This document shows, piece by piece, positions 1 through 12,000 of a DNA stretch of 64,000 bases. This DNA is from Amblyornis subalaris (Eukaryota; Chordata; Aves; Passeriformes; Ptilonorhynchidae), in NCBI GenBank assembly GCA_018881555.1, contig JACAXG010000008.1, forward strand, positions 14,626,816 through 14,690,815, given 5' to 3'. The stretch's first letter is position 1, and each line of letters opens with the position of its first letter. A program made the position numbers and the translations under genes. The notes beneath the pieces were generated by a model. That model made no database searches. It had not been told where the DNA came from and saw nothing but the letters and a program-made list of their open reading frames with translations.

Positions 1-3000
1 ATGAGCACCCTCACTGCAATTGGAAAATGCTGGTGGCCCATTTATCACAAGCTCAAGGCCTCCTGCTCCATTCCTGTCCCCACCAGCGCCTTCTCTTGGC
101 TGGTTACCTGCGGCTCAATGAAACGCTGGTCCAGGTTCAGCACCACAAAGTCCTGCATGGCATTGGTGATCTTATCTCCACGCAGACACCGCAGAACCAG
201 CAGCTTCTGGAAGGCATCAAGTCCATCTTCCCACTTCCCAGGCAGAGGCTCTCTGCAAAGCAATTAGGTGCATTTTGGGGGGATGTACCAGATGCCGTGC
301 TTCTCAAGAAGTACCCAAGTTGCCTGCAGGCAGCCACTGGGGTTTCAAAAGGGAAAAGGATCTTCCAGTCCCTTAGCTGAGGTTGTTGTCCATAGCTCTG
401 AAACCATGAGCAGGCAAGCCAGAACTGCTTCCACTGGGGAGGCAGCAAATACTGCTAGGATAAGGCTCTGCCTTGAGCAAGCAAGGATTGTCTCCTCAGG
501 GAGACACACCTTTCCTGGTGTGGCACTGCACAGAGAAGAGCTGGCATTGTGGCTCTGTCGGCTCTTCTCGCTCTCCCAGGGATGCCATGTGCAGTAGAGC
601 TAAGCTGACAAAGCAGGGGACACTTGCCTGTGAGGGTTGGGGCTGTCAAAAATGGCCCTGAACCCTTCAAGGTCGGCTGCAAAATCATTGTCGAAGTCAG
701 AGAAATTCTTCAGGCTGCTCAAAGCCAGGATGTCTCCCCATGCTCTGTCATTCAGCCAGGCTGGAGCTGGGTTGTCCCTCATCTCCTTTATGGCCCCTCC
801 TGACAGCAGGTACCGCCACTCATCCTGGGAACAGGATACAATTTGGTCATGGATAATAGCCTACCTACCTTAGCCCAAGGCACATGGTGCCATATCCAAT
901 TAAAATCCTGTAGTATCTTTCTGGATGCTTTGCTGCCAGGTGTGTGTGTCATGGAGTAAGTGGAGGGTCTGGTGAGATCAACATAGTGACTGCGCAGCTG
1001 CCGCTCTGCTAACCCCTGCCTGCTCCCTCTGAACTTATTAACCTTTGCAGCAGTCTGGCAGCAAACTGGCAAAAGCTGCAGGTGATTCAGGCTAGGCAGC
1101 TCTCTGTGTAGAAACAGAACAGTTTGAGAGTTTAGTGAAGACAGAAGTACTGTGTTTGCCCACGAGGCTGCCAAGCCTGTCCCTAGCCCCAGGAAACACG
1201 GCTCCTTTTCCACCCAACACACTATTCTAACGGGCTGAACAGGCTGTGCTTGAGCTGCCCTGACAGGATCCCATCAAGCACTAAGGAGACTTGCTCACCA
1301 TATCGATCCGCCCCTCATTCATCAGAATGCGGGCGCTGACCAGGAAGGCAAACATGAGCTTGTGCTTCTCGAAGAGGCTGCGGCACACGTTGCAGTAGAG
1401 ACTGAAGGTGATGTAGTTGTTGATGTTCTCCACCCGCTCCGTCAGCACCTCTGAAAAAAGGCAACAACCAGACAAGGGGGGTGGGTGCCACAGGCCGCGT
1501 GCAGGGTGCTCTCCATGTCAGCTCTGGGTTCCTCACCAGAGAGGCACCCCCACACCCTGCCCAGGAAGGACAGATGCTGCTCTCACGCACAGACCTGGCG
1601 CAGATGTGGGGCGAGGAAGAGGACAGGAGGGGGCTGTTCTGGGCAGGCACCTGCTTTCTCGGAGTTACGGATCCCCAAGAGGAAGATGTTGAGGAACCAC
1701 TCAAGTGAATACTGGTACATGGGGTCCACGTTGGACAGGTCTGAGACACAGAAGTAGAGGATCTGCGAGCGGACGGCCACGGGCACATACTGCATGCGGG
1801 TGATGTTGATGTCCTTCTCTGTCTGCTCTGCCACCGCCACCTTGGCCTGGAGGACAGAAGAGATGTCACGGTTAGTGGAGAGCTGGCAGGGGAGGCACAG
1901 CTGCAGGGGGAGAGCACCTTTCACCTCTGACCTGGATCTCTCCTGCCTTCAGCTTGGATGCCTCCAACACTTTGATAAGCTCCAAGTCATCTACAGGGTT
2001 TCCTTCAGAAGTACTGAGGCGATACAGGATCTGGTCTTCTATCTCCTTCAGCTCCTGACGCATCTGGGCATTGCTAACAATTAGCTGGTTTCTATCTTCT
2101 TCTAAGTCAGGCCGCTCTGCAGCCACCACTTCTCCCAACAGCTGGTCTTCCAAGCCACTACAACAAAAGCCATGGAAGTGAGGGTGGCAGATGAGGGGGC
2201 AACGGGCCTCAGGATCTAAGGACTGCAAGGAATGAGGCTGAGCAGCATGGACACTAATGGGGTAAAAGCAGGTACCTGGGTGAGAGGGTGAAGTTGATGA
2301 GGGTGAGCTTAGTGGAGACCTCGGGGCTGTAGTGAGGGTTGGGCAGTTTGGTGGTGATGTACATCTTGAAATCTTCGTGGTAGGGGATCACCGTATCCCC
2401 CAGCTTCAGCACGGTGCTGCCTTGCTGTTTGAAGGTCTGTACCAGAGAGGGACAAATACACAAAGGCTGGGATGGCTACCTCTTGTGAGGGAAGGCACCC
2501 TGCTGTGCCCAGGGCTCTGCAGTGAGGAGGGTCTGAAGGCTCTCAGGACAGAGGAGCTCCAAGCTGCCCTGCAGACCTGAAAGCCTGAACCTGAATACAG
2601 CAGCTATATTCCATGGCCCTGCCTCCCAGGCAAAGATGCCTGCTGGCAGAAGACCAGCACGTGCAGGAGGCTGTCAGTGTGTTGGAACTCTGGCCAAGGC
2701 ATGGGACTCACTCATCCATGTGAGTTCTGCCTGCCCAGGGAGACCTACGAATGCACCACACCCCATGGCACCCTCGCCAGATGCCCCCTTACAGCTCAGT
2801 CAGGTACCCACTGCCCTCCTTGCTAAGGTAAGACATAGGACCTCTTTCAGCAGGACAGGCTCAAGGACTGGATCCAGCTCCTCGCCGACATTCTCCAGCA
2901 GGAAGGGCTTCCCAAAGGTNATGGTGTTTTCCAGAGTGGAGAGGAAGTCCCGGTCACTCAGCTTGGCCACCTCCAGGCTGTTCCCCTTCTCCTGAAAGGT

Positions 3001-6000
3001 AGCAGGAGAGGGCAGGGATCCTGTGTTGTTCTGCCACCTTCACATCCAGCTCTGGTGCACAGTACACCTCTCACTGGACTGATTTAGCTCCCTAGAGCAG
3101 CAGAAATAGTATCTTTTCTTGCTTGCCAAGACTTTGGCTATTTTGGCAAATTTATCCCACATCAGCAGGCACTAGAGACAGCTCAATGAGGCAGCAGAAA
3201 AGGTGGGAAACGGGGAGAACCTCCTTCCCAGAGCCATACCTCTCTGAAGCCCCACACTGCTAACTCAGAGCAGAGCCTGCAAAGTGAGAGCAGGTGGGTG
3301 GGAAAAGCCCTCAGGGAGTAAAACAGGAGCAGCTGCCTGAGCCTCCTGCATGATCCTTCAAAAGGGCAGTAAGGGCCTNGCTGGAGAGGAAGTGGTGGTC
3401 AGTGTTCTCAGCACTTTGGGAGCAGGGACTGTGCTCACCAGCCAGGTAATGCCACCCTAATCCCCTCTGTCCTAGGGACCTGAAAGACCACTATGGGAGA
3501 TGCTGGTGGTGTTTTGTGTGGTGAAGGATGTAAGGCTCCCAGAATGTTAGTGGAGAGCCAGAGTGGGAATCTGATGCCTTGCTTGCTTACATCAGGGCTC
3601 CGCCTGCCCTGTGCTGCTTTCCCCAAGAAGGGAAATCTGCGTGGGATGAATGTGGATGTGGAGCCTGTCTGGTGTTGGTTAGGCTGGGCTGGGACAGTGT
3701 GGGGTTTTGCAGCTCTAGAGCCCAAAGCCTGAGGTTGCTCTGCACAGCTCTTGACAGAAAGCTGTTACCCCTATCCTGGCAGACCTGGCTTTCCTCCCCA
3801 TAGCTCTTACCAGATTCTTGATCCACTTGTTTGCTTGTCCTTGTGGGTCTATGTAGTGAGTCCAGCGGAGGGAGAACTGGGTGATTACCCCGTTCTCCAC
3901 AGACAGGGCGTCATTGGGTAAACCAGCAATCTANCAGGATAGAAGAAGTTGTTGGGACACCTGGTAGCACACATAGAGAGAGAAGCCCTTGCTGCCCTGG
4001 CCCCTGAGTGCTCCCAGTGGGTGGACAGGGGATGGTGGCGAAGGTACCCCTGCCAGTAGCTGAACCCTGGGATGGAGCTGTGCTGCAGGGNCAGGCTTGG
4101 GCAGGCTGTGACCAGGACTTGGCTCTAAGCCTGGGGTTTGTAAAGGACAAGCCTTACAGGTCAAGGCCAATGCCCTCATTTCTGCTGTTTGCTGCTGTCC
4201 AGGCCTGGCAGCAATTCCAGCTCTGCAGCACGGAGGTGCTTGGTCATTATCCAGCTGCTTGGTTTGGGGCCTGTCCTTTGGTACCCNTGATCCTAGTGAG
4301 TGGTGAACTGAGTGTTTTAGCCTTTACTTGAGGCCCCTTCAGCCTCAAGTGTTGGGTTTTTTTCTGCAACTTGCCTGCCAGGAGCGGATTTCCACAGGGT
4401 CTCCAAGGGTGCTGATAAGGCTCGCCTCCTCGCTGTGAGGAATGTTGTTTTCTGACAGCTCTCTCATCCACTCCGTGGACAGTGCCGCACGGTAGTCTCC
4501 CTGCCACGAGAAACACCATCACAGCCTTTCTTTAAGTTGCAGCTGGTCTGTTGTGAGCATCTAAACCCTCCTGTTCCCATCCAAACAGGTCCTGTGCAGC
4601 CTCTGGCACAAGTGGAGAGAGATCCTGGAGGGATCTTGCACCCTTGTGTCCTATTCCTTTCTCCCTGGCCAGGACAGCAGAGCTGCTGAGTGCCTCGCAG
4701 GCAGCACTGCACACTTACTGTGAAAGGGCCCAGATAGGCCACAAAGCCAGCTGCAACCAGCACGTCCCCAGAGCTGTTGTTAATCTTGTCATCCAGGCTC
4801 TCCACGGTGTCCTGCCAGCGCACCTTCTCATCAGCCAGGCTGTTGATGAGCTGTGGAATAAGTTGCACACATGAGAGCTGCAGCATGGTCTAACCTTGTG
4901 TCCTGGACCTGCTCCTCTCTGGGTAATGCTGCAGGTGACTTTGGTGACCCCTGACATGTTCTGAATTCTGTTCCTGGCTTTGAACACTTAATCCTGGGAT
5001 TACTGGTCTGCTCTCAGCTGTCCTGGAGACCCATTGCTAGCTGAAGAAGCTGTGCACAGGAGGACAGTAGCTTTTCACATCAGTGCCTGGCTAGCTTAGC
5101 TTTCCAGTCCTGTTGAGCTGCTGAGATCCGGCCAGGCAGCTTCAGCCTAGGATTGTCATGAGCTGCAGGCACAAGGATGTTTTCACCACTGTGCTGCTGG
5201 ACCTGAAATCAGGTTGTCTTGTATAAGCAGGCAGAACCTAGCTCTGTTCCTTACCACATCGGCACGGGCCAATCTCTGCAGACACTGCTCACACTTCATC
5301 TCCAACTCCTCCTTATTGGCTTTGCAGGCTTCGTACTTGGCTTGCAGCATGGCAATGCCATCTTCAACNTCCTTCAGGCGTTTCTTAGCTTCGTCAAGGA
5401 CCAGCTGAGTGGCACGCAGGTCCTCCTCTGCCTCCCGAAAAGCTTGCTGGGGAGATGCACAAGGAAACAGTGGGTATGTTGGGCATGTGGTCAGGCTCTT
5501 CTCCCAAAAGCCAGAGACCTTGGAGCAAGAGTTGGCTTTCCATAAAAGCACTTGCTGATAAGCACTAGCTACNGATACCTCAATATCTCAGTCAATCCAA
5601 TCCCTGGATGACAAAGACATGATGTCATGGCCTGCAGAATATGGTGATTCCCAGCATCTCCTGCAGGAGGGAGCTGCTAGTACTGTGCTCCCGAACACCT
5701 AAAGCAACTGGGTCACACAGTCTCTTACCCGCTTGGGCTCCACGACCTTGGACACAAAGTGGTACTTGTGCATGGCACGCACCCACTGGCAGATGGAGGT
5801 ACAGGCTTTGGAGACCTTGGCGATGGCAGCTGGCTGAAACTCCTCATTGTCAATATAGGGCTGGATGGCCTTGATCACACTCTCTGGAATATTGTCCTGC
5901 AAAGAATGGTGGGAGAGAAAGGAGATCAGTGATGAGCATGCTAGAGATCAGACTGAGGAAAGTCTCTAAGGGCTTCCCCCAGAGGCAGCAGCACCCCAGG

Positions 6001-9000
6001 ACCTGACAGGGTGGTTAAGGCGTCACACTGGAGCAACAGGAATCAAATTGCTGCATGTTGAGGTCTGGGAGCCACAACCGTGGGCTTGGGTAAATCCCTT
6101 CCTGTATCACTTCCATCCAGCTCCTCCATATGAAAGAGCAGGAGGACAGAATGTGAAGACCTGTGTGTCCAGGTCCCATTGCCCATGGAAATGAAGTGCA
6201 GCCAGCTGACATCAGGACTTCCAGGCCAAATACACCCTCATCCTCGATGTTGCTGAAGGGTGTTGCCCACAAGGAGCTCTAAGTGTTACTGCTGTGAGAA
6301 GAATGACTGTGAGGCAATACCCGATCTCAGTCACAGTCTCCTTCTGCCACTGCTTACCTTATCATAATCAGTCAGGCTGCTCAGGAACTGCACTGGGTCC
6401 TGGAGAAGGGCCCTGCCTGGCTCCCAGTAATCATCCACCTTGGTGCCTATCTTTTCTCCTGCCACCTTTTTGGGCTTTTTTCCATGCATAATGCAGACAG
6501 CTTCAATCACAATCTTCACACCGGGGGGAGGCCGCTGCAGGGCTCGTACCTGCAAAACCCAGATGGAAACAGTGGGTTGACCTGGTTCTCTGGGAGATGG
6601 GGGTGCTTATCTCTCCCTCAGCTGGACCAGGGGAGACCGGGACCAGAGGTAGGACACTTAGAGGATGCAATACACAGGCAGGAAGGACAGAGGTATTTGA
6701 AGGGAAAGCTGGTTATCAGAAAGTGCATGGAACAAAGTTGAAAAAACCTGCCCTGATACTCTGACAGGTGTGTCCCTATGGGCTGAAAATATCTTGGCAA
6801 AGGAGCTGAATCTGTATGGCCCTGGGGAGAAGGCTGTATGGAAATGTGACACAGGCAGCCTTTCTCCCTTGTTCTATGGGCTCTCATTTGTCTTGTACCC
6901 CACCACAGCAATGCCACACCACTTGAGCTTGAATTCCACAAATCTTCAGCATTTGTGGAAGGACTGTTTGAGTCTCTCCTCAAGCAGGCCCCTAGGAGTG
7001 GTGCTGCAGCACCCTTGAGATGGCTGTGGGTGTCACGACCTTTGAGGATGACTCCTGCTTTTTCCCTTCTAGTGCTGACCATCCTTGTTGTGTTCAGCTG
7101 GAGATACTCCCAGGCCTTCCCACTGGACACTGTCAACAGAGCAGCGAACTTTATGGCAACGCTGAGGCTGATCTACCCCCATGCAGACACCCTCTGTGAG
7201 AAGGACTTTGCATGGCTCTTTGACTGCCCTGAGACAAAGCAGTTCCTCGACAGGTTCTGCAGCATGGTGGGTGAGGAGAATGTGCTGAGCCCAGCTGAGG
7301 TGGAAGCCTATGAGGCCCTGCTGGCTGCAGGCAAACCCATCTTGGAAGGTGATGCCCTTGAGGAGGCCCTGCGGATGTGCAGCCAGGCCCCGCAGTTCCC
7401 GAGCATGATACCAGAAGATGAGGGGTCCTCTCCAGAGGCCCTGCAGCAGGAGCTCCAGGAGCTGAAGGACTATCGTGACCGTCAGCTCTGGAGATACAGG
7501 AAGCTGCTGGCTTGGACAGACAAGCTGCAGCAAGAGCAGAGGTATTTGGAGGAGGAGGAGAAGGTGGTGAAGCAGGACTTGAGGATGGCTCATATGGACC
7601 TGAAAGAGAAGATCTTCAAAACCAGAGCTGTCTTGAGCCAGGTCAGCAAGGCTGCAAAGTGGGTGTTAGAGGGTCATGGGAACATGGGGATGGGCCAGCT
7701 GCCAACCCTGCTGTGCCAGACAGATCTTGGCCCTTATCTGGAACAAGAACAACATGCCACNGATGCATTTGAGAGGTTCATCCAGCAGGTCCTACCAGAG
7801 ACTGTCCAGGCTCCAGATGCTTGGGAAGCAAGTGCGCAGGGAGAGAACAGCCTGAAGGAAGGGCTGGAGGCTGGGACACAGATGGACTCATACTGTGAAA
7901 TGCCAGAAGGAAGAAGAGCAGCTCCTTATCAAGAATGCACAAGGACACCATGGGGGGTGGCACCAGCAAGCCAGGGGATACTAGTCCAAGGCTCAAAGGC
8001 AGAGCTGCTAGTGGAGGGGGGGAATGAGAGAGAGGTGTTGAGCATGGACTGTGAGGAGAAGAGAGATGGCAGCCAGGAAGTCACAGAGAGAATGGACCCC
8101 AAGAAGACATCAACACCAAAAAGCCTCGGGACTGATGAAGATGAGCAGCTGGAGGACCAAGATAGCTACTGGAAGGAGATGGGCCGAATAGAGACAGCAC
8201 ATATCTGTGCCCGGAGGGAGGTTATAGTCACGGCAGCAAAAGTGGAAGGCAACCGTGCCGCGCTCGAGTGGGCCCAGAGGACTCTGGAAGCTCTTAAGGA
8301 TAACCAGGTAGGGCCAGTGCTCCCATTCCTCCACCATCCTTTGTGGCAGGGTCTGCCTGTGCCACAGGCAGCCCCTGCTGCTAACCGCTGGAGCACAGCT
8401 GGCACGTTGGGAGCGGGTGGCAGAGCCAAGCAGCGCAGTGTCACGAGCCTGTCTTGTGTCCCCCCTGCACAGCAGGCAGTGGAGGCCGAGCTCCGGGGCC
8501 AGGCTGCCACGCTCCAGACGCAGCTGCACGCCCTGCGCTTCGACATCGCGCACACTCTGACCCACCAGCTGCTGCCCCTGCTGAAGGCAGAGGCCNGCCG
8601 CGCTCGCCTGCCCATCCTGCACAGGCACCTCAGCCTGCAAGTTGCCCGTCTCCAGAACACGGCCAGGAGGCAGGAGGAGGCGGCTGCATGGCTGTTGAGC
8701 CAGCACAGCCGCCTGGATCTGCTGGAGCTCCAGCTGAAACGGGAGAGAAAGGACCTGGAACAGAAGGCTGCTTGGCTGGAGGAGATTGAAACCATCACAA
8801 GGGAATCCCAGACCAGGCTGCAGGAGCAGAAGAACTACTTCAAAGATCCCAGGTCCTCCCAGAAGGGTCATCCATGCAAATGGATAGACCCCAAAGACCT
8901 CACTGCTGTACGGTAAGGGCCTGGGGGGGTCTGGGCATGAGGAACAAACAAGATGTGGGGGCAGTGGNATGGGAATGGCTGAGGCAGGCAGCAGACCCAA

Positions 9001-12000
9001 GCTACCAGACAGACTAGCATTGCTCTTCTGCCAGTGCAGAGGCACTACGACTCCAAGGTGGTGTGAAATTCCCCCAATGGCATCTGCTTCTTTCTGGCTG
9101 GCTTGGACTGATGAAGCAAAGTAAGGGCTTGGAGAATGGAATGAGTACAGAGAACAGNAGTCTTTCTAGAATGTTAAGATGTNGAGTGCAGAGGCAAGTC
9201 TTCAGCCANGGAGAAGGAGAGCTGGGCCACAAGGAAGCACAAGCTGCTTATAGCAAGACCTTTCTCTGGCTAGGTGTCCTGCACTGACTAGGTCTTCTCA
9301 GTCTTCTCCACACAGTTCTGGAGTAGGTGGTGCTGGTGTCTGCTAAAACAAAATCACAAACTGGCTCTTGAGCCAGCTTGGTCCTTTATAGTACTCGTCC
9401 CAGAGCTCCGTGATGTGGGATGCTCACCAGGAGTGGCTGTCTTCCCATTGCTGACCCACATCTGCTTGCATCCCAGTCTCACAGTGCACGATGACCTCAG
9501 AGCCCTGTTCTTCCTCAGCACTGGTGCTGTACTCACAGCTCTGGCTGGCTGTCCCCTCCCACAGGCTCTGGGACATGCTGATGGGGAAAGATCAGGAGAA
9601 GCAGCTTTTCCGCAGCTATGAGGCCATGGCAGCCAAGTGCTCCCAGCTGGTTCAGGACAAGAAGGCAATGGAAGCCCAGCTGGCAGCTCCTATGCCCCAG
9701 CTGTCTGCCCTGGAGTCCTCCACAGAGATGCTTTACCAGCAACTGTACAACAGCTCTGGCCAGCTGCAGATCTCCTCGCCGGTAAGGAAGCACTCCTGCT
9801 CCCCTGGGCCTTGCGGGGTGGCAACAGGTGAGCACAGGGAGTCCTCTGCCATCCTCCCTGGGTGCAGGGGAGGGCTCACTGCNTCTCAGCCCACAGAGTG
9901 AGAGGAGTTTGGCCTGATCCTTGCCTTGCCCAAAGCCCATTCAGTGAGGCAGTGGCTGGCTATGAGACAACGGTGACTCTCACTGTGTTTCACATATGCT
10001 GTTACGTGTTGAGATCAGCGTGCTCTAGTCAAGGTGTCCCAGTAAGCCACCTCTGCTCCTTGGACTGGCAGTGTTTGAAGGCCAGAGCTGGGTGGGTAGT
10101 TTGTTTCAGGGGGGCTGAGCTGTTCCACAGGTGTGAGGAAATCCCTGTATTTCTGCANGTTCACATGAGTTTGGGCTCTGTTCCTTAGGAGATCACTGAG
10201 CTGATGCAGCAATTGATCATCGTGCAGGACAACCTCTACCAAATGCTGACAGACCTCCTGAGTGACTTGGAGGCCAAGCGCAGGTCTGTGGAGAACCCCA
10301 TCCTGCAGACAGAGCGCAACCTTTATGTGTATTTTTACTGCAATCAGGATCGGCTAAGAGAGGTGGTGGAGGAGCTGGAGAAGCAGGCATCAGCTTCCTC
10401 CAAGGGACCCCTGAGGGAGCTGCCCTATGGAAAGGAGTAGGTCAAAGGGATCCTTGCTCCTTGCCNTAGGAGTGGTGTCTTCTTTTAGTTGGGCTGGGTC
10501 CTTAATCCTGCACTGGGAGAGAACTCTGGTGGTCTCTGCTTCAGTGACAGGTTACTTGGGTGATGGCCCAGCAGCTGGGTTTAAAAGATTTATTCCTTAA
10601 ATACAGAGTTTCTCAAAGCTGGTTTGGATGATGGGTAAGAAATTGATGCATCTTGTGGAATTGGAAGCCTCGGATAGACGACACTTCTCATGCCAGTTCT
10701 GTAAAGGGGATGGGTGCTGGGTGCAAGTAGACCAACACTGTTTGTGTCTTTCCCCACCTTCCGAGGAAAAGGGTTTTGTATGTATTTGGGGGAATAAAAG
10801 GTCTGTTATTTGCAACTGNAGAGCAATAAGCCTGTCCCTGTGTGGTGAAATCTTGTACTTATTGAGTGTGCTCCCTTGNCTATGGGCTATGACACTTGCA
10901 GGCTCTGACTCACCATTCTTTCTCTCACTATCCTATTTCAAGCCAATATTCCTTGAATTCAGTCTCTTCTCTGCCTGTGGTGAATCCCTTTTTGAAGAGC
11001 CCGCAGGTTCAGTGTGCTGCCAGCTCTGTCCCTGTGCTGCACAGTCAGTACTTGGGGTTGCTTGGTGGTACCTGCTGCCTACCCCCATGGACAGGCACAT
11101 GGGGGAGCCCTCCTCCACAGCCTCTCCAGGACAAGCTGGAAATACCCAGGAGCCACTTACTGCCTTTCTGCCCTTCAGTTTGCATCTGAAGGAGTGAAGG
11201 TGAGGAAACTGCACGTGCAGCTGCCCCAAGTGACCCCAGGGGGATGGATGGAAGTGCTGGAAAAGGCTGGGGATATTGCAAGCCTATTGAAGGGGAATTG
11301 CTGCAAAAGGAGAGGCTGTCCTTGACCAGACCCAGCTCTGCCACCCTCTCTCTCGACCCAGTTACCTCTGTAACATCATTTCTGTTGAGGTTCTTCAGAC
11401 TGGCAAGAGCAGCATCCAGAGCTGGGAGGGCTTCAGCCAAGTCCTTCTGAGCATCATCTGCAATGGCTTGGGCTCTCTGAGCTTTCTCATTGGCCTTCAT
11501 CTCCTCAGCCTGCACAGCACTTCTTGTCTCTTCAGCCACAGCTGTGTCCACCTGCAACACCAGAGACAGCCTGAGAAGTGTGCTGGAGGCAGAGCTTGGC
11601 TTGGCACTGCTAGGAAAGGATCACAGCTGTCCTGGCAGCTTGTGTCTTCATCCAGCAGAGACTTCAGGGACCTAACTGCAGCAGGGGATGCCCTTCCTGC
11701 ACCGTACTGGGAGAAGTTTTTTGGGAGCCTGTATAAGCCATCCACAAGCTCCAGCTCTAGCTGTGCCTGGAATCGTGTTGGTCTTGCAGAAATTAGCTGC
11801 TCTACCCATTTTCCTATTGGCACAAGTAGAGAATGCATAGGGGTGCAATTTTGCAGGGAGATAGAGCAATAGGAAGATATGGTTAGGGGTATGTTTCTAA
11901 AACTGCCACTTTTGCCTACCCCTCTGGTTAAAACACTACCAAGAGGCATAAAGGCAATGTGGAATATAGCCAAATCCTTATCTGCTATGTGGGAACTCAG

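Larger units (their letters stand above)
6550..11365 (-). other. DNAH1 host intron (4.8 kb) containing the HAUS3-like gene
   Basis: The largest DNAH1 intron in the window, between the stalk exon at 11366-11551 and the exon at 6358-6549. The nested gene takes up about 3.6 kb of it. Between 6550 and about 7140, and between 10800 and 11365, I see no other gene. Confidence 0.85.

Noticed and set aside
1..60. Possible next DNAH1 exon beginning after TTGCAG near position 14 (minus strand)
   Set aside because: Phase 0 is needed and the sequence after that AG starts with TGA, a stop.
1315..1917. 200-codon minus-strand frame rich in Ser, Pro and Cys
   Set aside because: Out-of-frame reading across DNAH1 exons 63 and 64; the other frame gives perfect dynein sequence.
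6955..7140. Signal peptide or membrane segment on the HAUS3-like protein
   Set aside because: The hydrophobic run lies upstream of the homology, looks like a translated pyrimidine-rich intron end, and would be odd for a spindle protein.
8110..9045. 311-codon minus-strand open frame opposite the HAUS3-like gene
   Set aside because: Shadow of the GC-rich coding exon; the protein matches nothing, and the plus-strand frame has clear homology.
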